A DNA stretch of 64,000 nt from DTU064 sp045588245 (GCA_045588245.1 JAZNDW010000001.1:62001-126000), one strand, 5' to 3'. Shown: positions 33,426 to 42,022, counted from the stretch's first letter. Notes: generated from the sequence alone by a model not told the origin. Translations and numbers: made by a program.

Positions 33426-34436
33426 ATGACAGAACAGAATATGACTCCCAAAAAGACGGTTTTTTCGGGTATACAACCCAGCGGAAACCTTACTATCGGT
33501 AACTATCTCGGCGCGCTTTCCAACTTCGGCGAGTTCACCGACCTTTATAACTGCTTTTACTGCGTCGTTGACCTGCACGCAATAACAGTGCGTCAGGTGC
33601 CGGCAGAGCTTCGCCGCCGTACTTACGAGGTACTCGCGCTTTACATCGCCTGCGGCCTTGATCCTGAAAAATGCACGTTATTCGTGCAGAGCCACGTTCG
33701 TGAACACACGGAACTTGCCTGGATGCTTGACTGCTTCACCATGTTCGGTGAGCTTTCCCGCATGACACAGTTCAAAGACAAGAGCTCAAAGAATGCCGAC
33801 AACATAAACGCAGGTCTGTTTACATATCCTGTTCTTATGGCGGCGGATATTCTTCTTTACGGTACCGACCTCGTTCCGATCGGAGCCGACCAAAAGCAGC
33901 ATCTTGAGCTTGCCCGTGACGTTGCCGAGCGTTTTAACGGCGTCTTCTCGCCCACGTTCACCGTGCCGGATCCTTACATTCCGAAGGAAGGCGCGAAGAT
34001 CATGTCGCTTGCAGAGCCGACAAAGAAGATGAGCAAGTCCGACGCAAACGAAAACGCCACCGTACGTATTCTTGACGATCGAGACACCATTATCCGCAAA
34101 TTCAAGCGCGCCGTCACCGATTCGGAGACCTGTGTCAAGGTCGGCGAAGGAAAAGACGGCATAAACAATCTTATCACAATCTATTCCTGCTTCACGGGCA
34201 AGACCGCCGAAGAAATCGAAGCGGAATTTGACGGTCGCGGCTACGGCGACTTCAAGCTCGCCGTCGGCGAGGCTTGCGCCGATGCGCTCGCCCCCGTTCA
34301 GAAGCGTTTTGCCGAGCTTATGGCTGATAAGGCATACCTTGAATCCGTTATGAAGGACGGTGCTGAGAAGGCTTCCCGCAGCGCCGCTCGGATGATGTCC
34401 AAGGTAAGACGCAAGCTTGGCTTCGTTCAGCTTTAA
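33426..34436 (+). CDS. trpS: Tryptophanyl-tRNA synthetase
   Basis: The 336 residue protein is a complete class I TrpRS. The HIGH-type signature is PSGNLTIGNYLGAL near the N terminus, the KMSKS loop is KKMSKSDAN, and GADQKQHLELARD is also typical. It charges tRNA(Trp) with tryptophan in the cytoplasm. AAAGGA precedes the ATG. No T-box leader precedes it in this operon. Confidence 0.97.
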   Translation: MTEQNMTPKKTVFSGIQPSGNLTIGNYLGALSNFGEFTDLYNCFYCVVDLHAITVRQVPAELRRRTYEVLALYIACGLDPEKCTLFVQSHVREHTELAWMLDCFTMFGELSRMTQFKDKSSKNADNINAGLFTYPVLMAADILLYGTDLVPIGADQKQHLELARDVAERFNGVFSPTFTVPDPYIPKEGAKIMSLAEPTKKMSKSDANENATVRILDDRDTIIRKFKRAVTDSETCVKVGEGKDGINNLITIYSCFTGKTAEEIEAEFDGRGYGDFKLAVGEACADALAPVQKRFAELMADKAYLESVMKDGAEKASRSAARMMSKVRRKLGFVQL

Positions 34437-34453
34437 CTCTTTATAGAGAAAGG

Positions 34454-34489
34454 ATGTCCCGACTCCGCGCGGCGTCGGGACTATCTTAA
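34454..34489 (+). CDS. Possible 11-codon leader peptide before the TagO/WecA-type gene
   Basis: GAAAGG (34449-34453 region) is followed at once by ATG and an 11 residue frame (MSRLRAASGLS) ending with TAA at 34487-34489, four bases before the ATG of the next gene. The same bases form a strong hairpin, GTCCCGAC (34456-34463) with GTCGGGAC (34474-34481). The downstream gene has no ribosome binding site of its own, so it may be translated by coupling. The box-to-ATG spacing is very short, which is a weak point. Confidence 0.3.
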   Translation: MSRLRAASGLS

Positions 34490-34493
34490 TAAT

Positions 34494-35600
34494 ATGAATA
34501 CTACACAGCTTATTTCTGTTGTCGCCGCCGCAATTGCCGCGTTCTTGCTTTCTTTGCTCTTCACCCCTGCGGTGCGCGTACTCGCTATAAACATCGGTGC
34601 TGTCGACGTTCCCAAGGACGACAGACGTATGCACAATACTCCGATGCCGTTGATCGGCGGACTTGCGATATTTGTGAGCTTTACTGCGGTTTCACTGATC
34701 TTCGTTGAGCCGTCACCCATGCTGTCGACGATCCTTATCGGCGGAACCGCCCTGATCGTAATCGGCATCATTGACGATATTTTCGCAATCAACGCCCTCG
34801 TTAAGCTTTTAGTTCACGTTGCCGTTTCCCTTCTCGCCGTTTACGAGGGAGTTATCATCGAAAATATCAATATTTTCGGGCGCACGATCGAATTCGGCGT
34901 TATGTCTTACCCCGTGACGATCCTTTGGATCGTTGCACTCGTTAACGCTTTTAACCTGATTGACGGGCTTGACGGACTTTCCTGCGGCATTTGTTCGATC
35001 TCGTGCTTCTCGCTGTTTATCATATCGACGATGATGAACGATCCCGTATGTGCTATGCTTGCTGTTATTCTGTTCGGTGCTTGCGTCGGATTTCTGCCGT
35101 ATAATTTCCACCCGGCTAAGATCTTTATGGGTGATACGGGCGCATATTTTCTCGGATTCGTGCTTGCCGTTATTTCTATTGAGGGACTATTCAAGATAAG
35201 CACGATCATCTCGTTTGTTTTGCCGGTAACGATATTCGCACTACCTTTGTTTGATACGGCTTTTGCTTTTTGGCGCCGTCTTTTCGGCGGTAAAAACCCG
35301 TTTTCCCCCGATAAGCGTCATCTGCATCACAGACTGATCGCCATGGGACTGTCACAAAAGGAAACGGTGCTGATCCTCTATGCAATCAGCGCTGTTTTCG
35401 GTGTGATCGCCATCATTCATACAGACGTTTTGTTTGCCGAAAACAAGCTTTACAAAGTAACGATACTCATAACAGTTGCAATTGCCGTCTGCATCATCAA
35501 CTATGCCCTGCTTCGTAGCGGATTCGGCAACAAAAACAACGACAGCAGCAACGACAGCGACAAAAAAAGCGATAACGACGACACCATTGATTCTCAATAA
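34494..35600 (+). CDS. tagO: Undecaprenyl-phosphate GlcNAc-1-phosphate transferase (TagO/WecA type)
   Basis: The 368 residue polytopic membrane protein (about ten hydrophobic segments) belongs to the MraY/WecA family. Conserved cytoplasmic motifs are MHNTPMPLIGG, the Asp-rich NAFNLIDGLDGLSCG, FMGDTGAYFLGF and HLHHRL. Such enzymes put GlcNAc-1-phosphate on undecaprenyl phosphate to start teichoic acid or surface polysaccharide synthesis. The C terminus is a Lys/Asp/Asn/Ser-rich tail. The gene follows trpS by 57 bp. The TagO rather than WecA name is a guess based on phylum. Confidence 0.9.
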   Translation: MNTTQLISVVAAAIAAFLLSLLFTPAVRVLAINIGAVDVPKDDRRMHNTPMPLIGGLAIFVSFTAVSLIFVEPSPMLSTILIGGTALIVIGIIDDIFAINALVKLLVHVAVSLLAVYEGVIIENINIFGRTIEFGVMSYPVTILWIVALVNAFNLIDGLDGLSCGICSISCFSLFIISTMMNDPVCAMLAVILFGACVGFLPYNFHPAKIFMGDTGAYFLGFVLAVISIEGLFKISTIISFVLPVTIFALPLFDTAFAFWRRLFGGKNPFSPDKRHLHHRLIAMGLSQKETVLILYAISAVFGVIAIIHTDVLFAENKLYKVTILITVAIAVCIINYALLRSGFGNKNNDSSNDSDKKSDNDDTIDSQ

Positions 35601-35614
35601 AGAAAGGATGCGCC

Positions 35615-35959
35615 ATGTTCAAATTCATCAAGGTATGGACCAAAAGCAAAAACGTTAACAGTCCTCGTTACAGACGCGATTTCGCCCGTGAGCTGAACGG
35701 ACTGCACATCAAATACGTCACCGAGCGCATCAACGATAACGACGACGTTATCGGAAAGGACGGTGCTCTCATCGTTAAAGAAGCAGAGGACGAATTTCTC
35801 GTCTACGCAAGCTCAGACGTTATATTCCGCTGTAAAGTGCCCGAGCTTGCTGCATGGCAGCTTTTGTCGGGTGACGGCGTCGTGCTGACGGCTCCCGACA
35901 TGGAGCACGGCGGCATCGAACGAACGATCATTGCGTATTACACATACCATAGAAAATGA
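35615..35959 (+). CDS. Small conserved-looking protein of unknown function
   Basis: The 114 residue soluble protein has a basic N terminus (FKFIKVWTKSKN) and a compact alpha/beta pattern with no signal peptide, membrane segment or motif that I recognise. AAAGGATG lies in front of the ATG and the gene begins 14 bp after the transferase gene, so it is the operon's last gene. Codon use matches the neighbours, so it is very likely a real gene. Confidence 0.75.
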   Translation: MFKFIKVWTKSKNVNSPRYRRDFARELNGLHIKYVTERINDNDDVIGKDGALIVKEAEDEFLVYASSDVIFRCKVPELAAWQLLSGDGVVLTAPDMEHGGIERTIIAYYTYHRK

Positions 35960-35963
35960 AAAG

Positions 35964-36005
35964 ATCCCCGAAACGCCGTGCTTTGCGTTTCGGGGACGTT
36001 TTTTT
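35964..36005 (+). terminator. Terminator between convergent operons
   Basis: CCCCGAAACGC / GCGTTTCGGGG stem followed by ACG and seven Ts on the plus strand; a weaker T-run on the minus strand suggests it also serves the deoB::cdd gene. Confidence 0.87.
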
Positions 36006-36028
36006 AGTTAAAACCAATATCTTTACTT

Positions 36029-37612
36029 TTAGTTGAGGCTTGATTTTCCGAAGCCGAGCGGTAAAATCTCGGCGAGCGTGTAGCTTTGATAATTTTCAGG
36101 TGAGCCGAGTATAATGCGGAAGGAGTCTTTGTCGCAAAATTCCATCATAACCTGTCGGCAAACGCCGCAAGGAGGACACGGTTCGGGGATAATTCCGCGC
36201 TCCAGATCCGTCTTTTTACCGCCAACGACTGCGATCGCTTCAAATTCAAGCTTTCCTTCGCTCACAGCTTTGAAAATCGCAGTTCGCTCCGCGCAATTAG
36301 TCGGAGAATATGCGGCATTTTCAATGTTACAGCCCGTGTATATCTCGCCGTCTTTTGTCAAGAGAGCCGCACCGACGGCAAAGCCCGAATACGGCACGTA
36401 TGAATTTTTAGTGGCATCAAGTGCTTTTTGGAGCAGAAGCTCTTCCGTTGACTTCACGATTCTGTCAGCATAGCTTTCGCCCGCGCCCGTATATTCTATT
36501 CCAAATATCTCCGCTACAGTTGCGGCTGTGTCCGCAAAGGTTCTGCGAACACCGAGATTCTGCGCCTTTATGCGATCTCCGTAAACGAGAAGCGGCGTAT
36601 ATTCACGTGTGTGGTCCGTACTGACGTCACCGGGATCACAGCCGTGATCGGCTGTGATGATGAGAATATCATCTGTTTTCAGCTCTTTTACGAACTCACC
36701 GAGCCAACGGTCAAACTCCGAAAGCGCCGCGGCATAGCCGTCAGTATCGTTTCTGTGACCGTAATGCGAGTCAAACTCAACGAGATTGACAAAGCACAAA
36801 CCGTTAAAGTCACGCTCCAGAAGCTCACTTGTCACTTCCATGCCGTGACGGTTCGACTTTGTGTGTATCGCCTCCGTCACTCCGCGTCCTGCGAAAATAT
36901 CCTCGATCTTGCCGACGGCGATAACGTCGAGTCCCGACGCTTTGAGCTCGTCAAGGAGGGTCACGCCCGTCGGTTCAAGCGAAAAGTCGTGGCGGTTAGC
37001 CGTTCTGACGAAATTCGGATACTCGCCTTTGTACGGACGTGCGATAATCCGTCCCACGCCGTGCTCTCCATGCATTATGGTACGGGCTTTTCTGCATATA
37101 CCGTAAAGCTCTTCTATCGGAATGTGATCTTCGTGCGCCGCTATCTGAAGCACGCTGTCAGCTGACGTATAAACGATGAGCGCACCCGTTTCCGTTTGCT
37201 CGCGTCCGTAGTCGCGAATGACGTCCGTTCCCGAATAGGGCTTATTGCAGAGGATTTCCCTGCCCGTTGCCTCGCGGAGCTTGTCGAGTACATCCTGCGG
37301 AAAACCGTCAGGATACGTCGGCAGCGGACGGGTTGAAATATGACCTGCGATCTCCCAATGACCGACGGTCGTATCTTTTCCGCGGGACTGCTCCGCCATT
37401 TTTCCGCAAGCCGCCGTCGGTGAGGCGACACCGCCGACGTCATCAACGCCGTCGATGTTTCCAAGCCCCATACCAATCATATTCGGTATCGACAGCTTAT
37501 CAGATTTTGACACGCTTCTGACGGTCGATGCGCCCGCATCGCCGAAATCGGCAGCATCGGGAAGCTCCCCGACACCGAAGCTGTCAAGAACGATCAAAAA
37601 TACACGTTTCAT
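36029..37612 (-). CDS. deoB: Phosphopentomutase fused to cytidine deaminase
   Basis: The 527 residue protein joins two enzymes in one frame. Residues 1 to about 383 are DeoB: N-terminal VLDSFGVGELPDA (metal Asp), KDTTVGHWE with the phosphorylated Thr, ITADHGCDP and STDHTREYTPLL. Residues about 385-527 are a cytidine deaminase of the short tetrameric type: YSGFAVGAALLT, NIENAAYSPTNCAERTA with catalytic Glu and zinc Cys, and PCPPCGVCRQ with the other two zinc Cys. DeoB turns (deoxy)ribose 1-phosphate into 5-phosphate; Cdd deaminates (deoxy)cytidine. It ends the operon tdk-deoC-deoD-deoB::cdd, 5 bp after deoD. Confidence 0.93.
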   Translation of the reverse strand: MKRVFLIVLDSFGVGELPDAADFGDAGASTVRSVSKSDKLSIPNMIGMGLGNIDGVDDVGGVASPTAACGKMAEQSRGKDTTVGHWEIAGHISTRPLPTYPDGFPQDVLDKLREATGREILCNKPYSGTDVIRDYGREQTETGALIVYTSADSVLQIAAHEDHIPIEELYGICRKARTIMHGEHGVGRIIARPYKGEYPNFVRTANRHDFSLEPTGVTLLDELKASGLDVIAVGKIEDIFAGRGVTEAIHTKSNRHGMEVTSELLERDFNGLCFVNLVEFDSHYGHRNDTDGYAAALSEFDRWLGEFVKELKTDDILIITADHGCDPGDVSTDHTREYTPLLVYGDRIKAQNLGVRRTFADTAATVAEIFGIEYTGAGESYADRIVKSTEELLLQKALDATKNSYVPYSGFAVGAALLTKDGEIYTGCNIENAAYSPTNCAERTAIFKAVSEGKLEFEAIAVVGGKKTDLERGIIPEPCPPCGVCRQVMMEFCDKDSFRIILGSPENYQSYTLAEILPLGFGKSSLN

Positions 37613-37617
37613 TTTAA

Positions 37618-38340
37618 TTATTTATCGAATTTTGCCGCGATGTTAAGCGCGATCTTCATCATATCGGTGAATGAGTTCTGACGCTCCTCGGGTGTTGTGA
37701 TCTCGCCTGTGATAATATGGTCGGAGATGGTGCAGACAGCGAGTGCATTTTTGCCTGCGCGAGCCGCCGTCATATAAAGCGCCGCCGCTTCCATTTCGAC
37801 AGCCATAACACCCATCTTCGCCCAATCGAGCGTGTTGACGGCATCGTTATAGAATCTGTCGGAGGAAATGATGTTGCCAACGTGCCAATTTACGCCGAGC
37901 GCTCTTGCCTCTTGGACAGCCGCTTCAACGAGCTTATACGAAGCGATTGGTGCAAACGTACCGGGAAGCGCGTATTGACTTGCGAAATTGGAGTCGGTGC
38001 AAGCGCCCTGACCGATAACGACATCACGCACCTTTACGTCGGTGTTTATACTGCCCGCCGTGCCGACGCGAATAATGTTGTCAACATCGTAATAATTAAA
38101 TAGCTCATAGCTGTAGATGCCGATTGAGGGCATACCCATTCCGCTTGCCATAACGCTTACGCGCGCGCCGTTATACGTGCCTGTGTAACCGTGAATACCG
38201 CGGATGTTGTTTATGAGTTTGGCATCGGTAAGAAACGTTTCCGCAATCATTTTTGCGCGAAGCGGATCGCCCGGCATGAGTACCGTTTTCGCAAAATCGC
38301 CGACGTTAGCTGCGATGTGTGGTGTAGGTGTTTTAGACAT
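37618..38340 (-). CDS. deoD: Purine nucleoside phosphorylase, DeoD type
   Basis: The 240 residue protein matches the hexameric DeoD family: TPHIAANVGDFAKTVLMPGDPLRA at the N terminus (phosphate and ribose sites, read as two shorter motifs), MGMPSIGIYSYEL, RVGTAGS, and VEMEAAALY with the conserved Glu residues, then the CTISDHI loop. It cleaves purine (deoxy)nucleosides with phosphate into base and (deoxy)ribose 1-phosphate, which is the substrate of the phosphopentomutase encoded next. Confidence 0.95.
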   Translation of the reverse strand: MSKTPTPHIAANVGDFAKTVLMPGDPLRAKMIAETFLTDAKLINNIRGIHGYTGTYNGARVSVMASGMGMPSIGIYSYELFNYYDVDNIIRVGTAGSINTDVKVRDVVIGQGACTDSNFASQYALPGTFAPIASYKLVEAAVQEARALGVNWHVGNIISSDRFYNDAVNTLDWAKMGVMAVEMEAAALYMTAARAGKNALAVCTISDHIITGEITTPEERQNSFTDMMKIALNIAAKFDK

Positions 38341-38363
38341 AAATCAATTCTCCTTTATCAGAA

Positions 38364-39041
38364 TCAATAATCTTCATTGTTTGCATCTGCTTCAGCGGAT
38401 TTAACAGCCGCAACGATACGGCTTGTACCGAGTCTTGATGCACCAAGGGTAATAAAGTCGCGTGCATCGTCAAGGTTTTTGATTCCGCCTGCGGCTTTGA
38501 TCTTCAGGTGAGGCGCGGAATACTTTGCCATAAGTGCAACGTCCTCGCGTGTGGCACCGCCGCCGCCAAAGCCGGTCGAAGTCTTGATGTAATCGGCGCC
38601 CGATTCGGAAACGACGCGACAGAGCTCGATTTTTTCGTTTTCCGTGAGTTTACAGCACTCGATTATCACCTTAAGGATCTTATCGCCGCAAGCCGCCTTG
38701 ACGCGTTTTATTTCGTCAAGAACGAGGTCGTAAAGTCCGTCCTTTACCCAGCCAATATTGACGACCATATCGATTTCGTCAGCTCCCTTGGAAACGGCGT
38801 CGGCAGCCATGAAAACCTTTGCTTCTGCGGTATCGTATCCGTTCGGGAAACCGATAACGGTGCAGATCGCAACCTTGCCGGCTGCATATTGCGACGCGCG
38901 TTCAACGTAAGCTGCAGGAATGCACACGGACGCGGTCTGATATTTTACTCCGTCGTCTATGATGGCGCGGATGTCTTCCCACGTTGCCGTAACGGACAGG
39001 AGCGTATGATCGACTTTTGCGAGTATATCCTTGATTTGCAT
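38364..39041 (-). CDS. deoC: Deoxyribose-phosphate aldolase
   Basis: The 225 residue protein is a class I aldolase of the DeoC family: KVDHTLLS at the N terminus, EIDMVVNIGW, KVIIECCKLTE, and YIKTSTGFGGGGAT with the Schiff-base lysine, then KAAGGIK with the second conserved lysine. It splits 2-deoxyribose 5-phosphate into glyceraldehyde 3-phosphate and acetaldehyde, finishing the route DeoD to DeoB to DeoC encoded in this operon. Confidence 0.96.
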   Translation of the reverse strand: MQIKDILAKVDHTLLSVTATWEDIRAIIDDGVKYQTASVCIPAAYVERASQYAAGKVAICTVIGFPNGYDTAEAKVFMAADAVSKGADEIDMVVNIGWVKDGLYDLVLDEIKRVKAACGDKILKVIIECCKLTENEKIELCRVVSESGADYIKTSTGFGGGGATREDVALMAKYSAPHLKIKAAGGIKNLDDARDFITLGASRLGTSRIVAAVKSAEADANNEDY

Positions 39042-39074
39042 ATAGTTTTATCCTTTCGGTTTATATTATTTCAA

Positions 39075-39665
39075 TTATTTCACGTACCAAGCCTGCTCTT
39101 TTATGCGGTGTTTATAGCAGCTATGACACATCGCTATGTAGCTGTCGTTGCCGCCGAGCATGACCTGCTCACCTTCGGTGATAACTCTGCCCTCCGAGTC
39201 AACGCGGGCGTTGACTATTGCTTTTCTGCCGCAATCGCATATAGTTTTGATCTCGGTTATCGAATCAGCAACTTCAAACAGACGAAGCGATCCCGGGAAG
39301 ACCTTCGTCTGAAAATCCGTACGGAGTCCGAAGCACATGACGGGGATGTCTATCTCATCTACGATCGAACGCAACTGATCGATATGATCGGTGGTGAAAA
39401 ACTGGCACTCGTCGGCTATGATAACGTCAACATCGCTGTAACCGCACGAAAATACGAGTCTTATATCTTCATTCTGCAAAATAACCGTTGCAGGCTCCTG
39501 CAGTCCGATACGTGATCTTACGATATCTGCGCCATCGCGCACATCAACGGACGGTTTTATGAGCCACACCTTCATTCCGCGTTCTTCGTAATTGAATTTT
39601 GTTATAAGTGCCTGCGCCGTTTTAGACGAACCCATAGCACCGTATTTAAAATATAATTTCGCCAT
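39075..39665 (-). CDS. tdk: Thymidine kinase (type II)
   Basis: The frame extends to 39722, but GGAGG stands 5 bp before the ATG at 39665, giving 196 residues, the usual size. Walker A variant YGAMGSSKTA, the catalytic Glu in IIADECQFF, the CDCGRKA and MCHSCYKHR zinc-binding pairs, and the lasso region are all present. It phosphorylates thymidine and deoxyuridine. It is first in the nucleoside operon and follows the rpmA terminator. Confidence 0.95.
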   Translation of the reverse strand: MAKLYFKYGAMGSSKTAQALITKFNYEERGMKVWLIKPSVDVRDGADIVRSRIGLQEPATVILQNEDIRLVFSCGYSDVDVIIADECQFFTTDHIDQLRSIVDEIDIPVMCFGLRTDFQTKVFPGSLRLFEVADSITEIKTICDCGRKAIVNARVDSEGRVITEGEQVMLGGNDSYIAMCHSCYKHRIKEQAWYVK

Positions 39666-39734
39666 GTTTGCCTCCGATATTCTGTCTATATACAGTATAC
39701 CATTTTTTTCGCGTGAATACAATCACAAAAACAA

Positions 39735-39762
39735 AAATCCTCCCCAAATGGGGAGGATTTCT
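39735..39762 (-). terminator. Terminator after rpmA
   Basis: AAATCCTCCCC / GGGGAGGATTT with AAAT loop; T-rich on the minus strand side, ending the rplU-prp-rpmA operon. Confidence 0.87.
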
Positions 39763-39772
39763 TATTGACAGA

Positions 39773-40051
39773 TTATTCAGCGTATACGCTTACAACCTTC
39801 TTGCCTGCATTTGTGCGTTCGAACTTAACCTTACCCTCGATGAGAGCGAAAAGTGTATCGTCGCTTCCGCGTCCTACGTTTGCGCCGGGATGGAAGTGTG
39901 TTCCTCTCTGACGAACGAGGATGTTGCCTGCAAGCACGTGCTGACCGTCCGCACGCTTCGGTCCGAGACGTTTAGATTCGCTGTCGCGTCCGTTCTTGGT
40001 GGAACCAACGCCCTTCTTGTGTGCGAAATACTGCAAACTGAGCTTTAACAT
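39773..40051 (-). CDS. rpmA: Ribosomal protein L27 with cleavable N-terminal extension
   Basis: The open frame is longer, but AAAGGAG stands before the ATG at 40051, giving 92 residues. The N terminus is MLKLSLQYFAHKKG: the Firmicutes-type extension that Prp protease removes after LQYF so that mature L27 starts with AHKKG at the peptidyl-transferase centre. The rest (GSTKNGRDSES, GGT-like RQRGTHFHPGANV) is standard L27. The gene for Prp lies directly upstream, which fits the known pairing. Confidence 0.97.
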   Translation of the reverse strand: MLKLSLQYFAHKKGVGSTKNGRDSESKRLGPKRADGQHVLAGNILVRQRGTHFHPGANVGRGSDDTLFALIEGKVKFERTNAGKKVVSVYAE

Positions 40052-40083
40052 CTTAATAATACTCCTTTCACTAAAGTGCCTAT

Positions 40084-40449
40084 TCAGGCGTCTTCGGGAT
40101 CCAGATCGACTTCGTTGACTTCGAGATAATCGTAGTATTCCTCTGTCAGATCCATTAACTGATAATAATACGCTTTGATAAGCCCCGATATCGCATATTG
40201 GTTGTTTTCGCTGTCCGAATATCTCGGAACAGCACATCTTGCGATGAGCTTAATGTCTGCTGTTTTGTCGTCGATGATATAATCGACTTCGGAGCCGTAT
40301 ACGACTTCGATAGCATTGATAATCAACATCGTCATCGAGGAAAGCGCCGCGCAAAGAACATCGTCTCCCGCTTCGCCGTAACCGGTATGTCCCTTCTCCT
40401 CAAAGCCGTAATAATTATCGCCCGACTTGTAAAATGTAATCTTTGTCAC
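40084..40449 (-). CDS. prp: Ribosomal-processing cysteine protease Prp
   Basis: The 121 residue protein matches the Prp (YsxB) family: GFEEKGHTGYGEAGDDVLCAALS holds the catalytic His and Cys at the expected distance (quoted here as the motifs KGHTGY and DVLCAALS). It trims the N-terminal extension of L27, encoded 33 bp downstream. The C terminus is unusually acidic and Tyr-rich. It sits between rplU and rpmA, the usual Firmicutes order. Confidence 0.93.
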   Translation of the reverse strand: MTKITFYKSGDNYYGFEEKGHTGYGEAGDDVLCAALSSMTMLIINAIEVVYGSEVDYIIDDKTADIKLIARCAVPRYSDSENNQYAISGLIKAYYYQLMDLTEEYYDYLEVNEVDLDPEDA

Positions 40450-40460
40450 GATAAAATTGA

Positions 40461-40772
40461 TTAGCCGTTGATCTTATTGATCTGAACCTTTGTGTAAGGC
40501 TGTCTGTGACCGATCTTCTTCTTCTCGTTCTTCTTGGACTTGTATCTCATAACGTAGATCTTCTTGCCCTTAACGTCGCCGAGGATATCAGCTTCAACGC
40601 TTGCGCCTTCTACATAAGGAGCGCCAACTTTAAGTCCGTCGTTGCCGGAAACAGCAAGAACATTTGTGAAGGTGTATTTGTCGCCCTCGTTTGCGCCGAG
40701 AAGCTCAACGTAGATAACTTCTCCTTCGCTTACTTTGTACTGCTTTCCGCCTGTTTCGATAATCGCGTACAC
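40461..40772 (-). CDS. rplU: Ribosomal protein L21
   Basis: I take the GTG at 40772 as start because GAGAGG is 8 bp before it and the product then begins MYAIIETGGKQYKV, the normal L21 start (103 residues); the GTG at 40781 overlaps the ribosome binding site. The C-terminal GHRQPYTKVQINKI is also typical. L21 binds 23S rRNA in the large subunit. It is first in the rplU-prp-rpmA operon. Confidence 0.96.
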   Translation of the reverse strand: MYAIIETGGKQYKVSEGEVIYVELLGANEGDKYTFTNVLAVSGNDGLKVGAPYVEGASVEADILGDVKGKKIYVMRYKSKKNEKKKIGHRQPYTKVQINKING

Positions 40773-40781
40773 GAAAAGCAC

Positions 40782-40866
40782 CTCTCTTTCTCATAGACTC
40801 GCTGCCGGAAGGCGCTGTAATTTTTCAAAAAAATTACAGACTTAAAAAAGCCCGCTCGCAAGCGGC
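40782..40866 (-). ncRNA. Candidate L21 leader RNA
   Basis: The roughly 90 nt 5' untranslated region of rplU starts with a CCGCT-TGCG-AGCGG hairpin followed by six Ts, then a perfect CTGTAATTTTT/AAAAATTACAG hairpin (40817-40841 region), then GCGCCTTCCGGCAGCGAG near the ribosome binding site. The position and structured character fit the autoregulatory L21 leader of Firmicutes. I cannot confirm the family without a covariance model. Confidence 0.55.
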
Positions 40867-40871
40867 GATTA

Positions 40872-40900
40872 ATTATATCACAACAAATTGCCCGTGTCAA
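40872..40900 (-). promoter_or_regulatory. Consensus promoter of the rplU-prp-rpmA operon
   Basis: TTGACA (40900-40895) and TATAAT (40877-40872) with a 17 bp spacer on the minus strand; both boxes are full consensus, as expected for a ribosomal operon. Confidence 0.9.
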
Positions 40901-41155
40901 TAGGTATTTTCAGAAAAAACTCTTTATTTTTCAAGGATTTTTTGCGTTTCGTGGCTGAATCTTTGGCGGCACACATCGCTCTTTCATAACATATAATTTT
41001 ACTGCGGGGTACTCGTTCCCCCGTGACATTTTAACCATAACAAAAATAAAGGGGTGTTGCGTTTGATAACAAACAGAACGGTAACTTTTTCCGCCACCGT
41101 TTTTGGTCAGGACGTGTGCTCCGCGGCACAATCACAAAGAAAGGATAGATTAAAT

Positions 41156-42016
41156 ATGGCACGATTCACAAATCAGGCACAGCTATCGTATAATGACACG
41201 GTCGTTAATTCAAATATCACCGTCGGTGAGATAATCGAATCTCTAACAGTCACGAAAACTTCAATCGGTACAACTTATGAGAACGGTTCTGAACCCGTTT
41301 ATATCATCAGCATCATAAACACGGACGACGAAGCTGTAACAGGCGTCACCGTCAGCGACGATCTTGGCGCATACACGCCCGGGACCGTAACATTTTATCC
41401 GCTCGAATATGAGGCAGGCTCGGTAAGATTATTCACAAACGGCGTGCTCGGTCCTGCACCTGCCGTTGCGGTAGGTCCTCCGCTCGTTTTCTCCGGTATT
41501 ACAATCCCTGCCAACGGCAACGTAATAATTATTTACAGATCCACGTTGACCGATGCGGCACCGCTCGGTCTTGACGGTGAGATCACAAACACCGTAACCG
41601 TCACAGCCGATGAGCTCACGTTCCCCGTAACGGCAAGTACAACGATAACAACGTCGAACTCTCCCCGCCTTGCGATCACAAAGAGCATGGATCCGACGAG
41701 AGTTTCAGATGGTGACAGACTCACCTACACTTTCACGATCGAAAATTTCGGCAACAGCCCCGCAACGATAGACTATAACGTCACCGTTCGTGACACGTTT
41801 TTGCCGATCTTATATGACATCACCGTAACGTATAACGGTACAACATGGACAACGCCCGCAAACTACAGATACTCCGAAACAACGGGTGTATTTGCAACAG
41901 TTCCGGGGCAGATAACGGTTCCCGCGGCAACATTTACGCAGGATCCCGCAACAGGTATCGTTGCCGTCACCCCCGGCGTATCAACGCTCGTTGTTACGGG
42001 CACGGTAAGAGTTTGA
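41156..42016 (+). CDS. DUF11-type repeat protein without a signal peptide
   Basis: The frame opens at 41054, but AAAGGA before the ATG at 41156 and the start MARFTNQAQLSYND favour 286 residues. It has two Ig-like DUF11-type domains (about 25-185, 190-286), Thr/Val/Ile-rich, with motifs such as VTKTSIGTTYENG, VSDDLGAYTPG and ITKSMDPTRVSDGDRLTYTF. DUF11 proteins are normally secreted, yet I see no signal peptide, membrane anchor or sorting signal. I recall comparable leaderless proteins in gut Clostridia; a place on the spore surface or in a mother-cell coat would explain this (inference). A TATAAT at 40992-40997 may be its -10 box. Confidence 0.82.
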   Translation: MARFTNQAQLSYNDTVVNSNITVGEIIESLTVTKTSIGTTYENGSEPVYIISIINTDDEAVTGVTVSDDLGAYTPGTVTFYPLEYEAGSVRLFTNGVLGPAPAVAVGPPLVFSGITIPANGNVIIIYRSTLTDAAPLGLDGEITNTVTVTADELTFPVTASTTITTSNSPRLAITKSMDPTRVSDGDRLTYTFTIENFGNSPATIDYNVTVRDTFLPILYDITVTYNGTTWTTPANYRYSETTGVFATVPGQITVPAATFTQDPATGIVAVTPGVSTLVVTGTVRV

Positions 42017-42022
42017 ACTATA

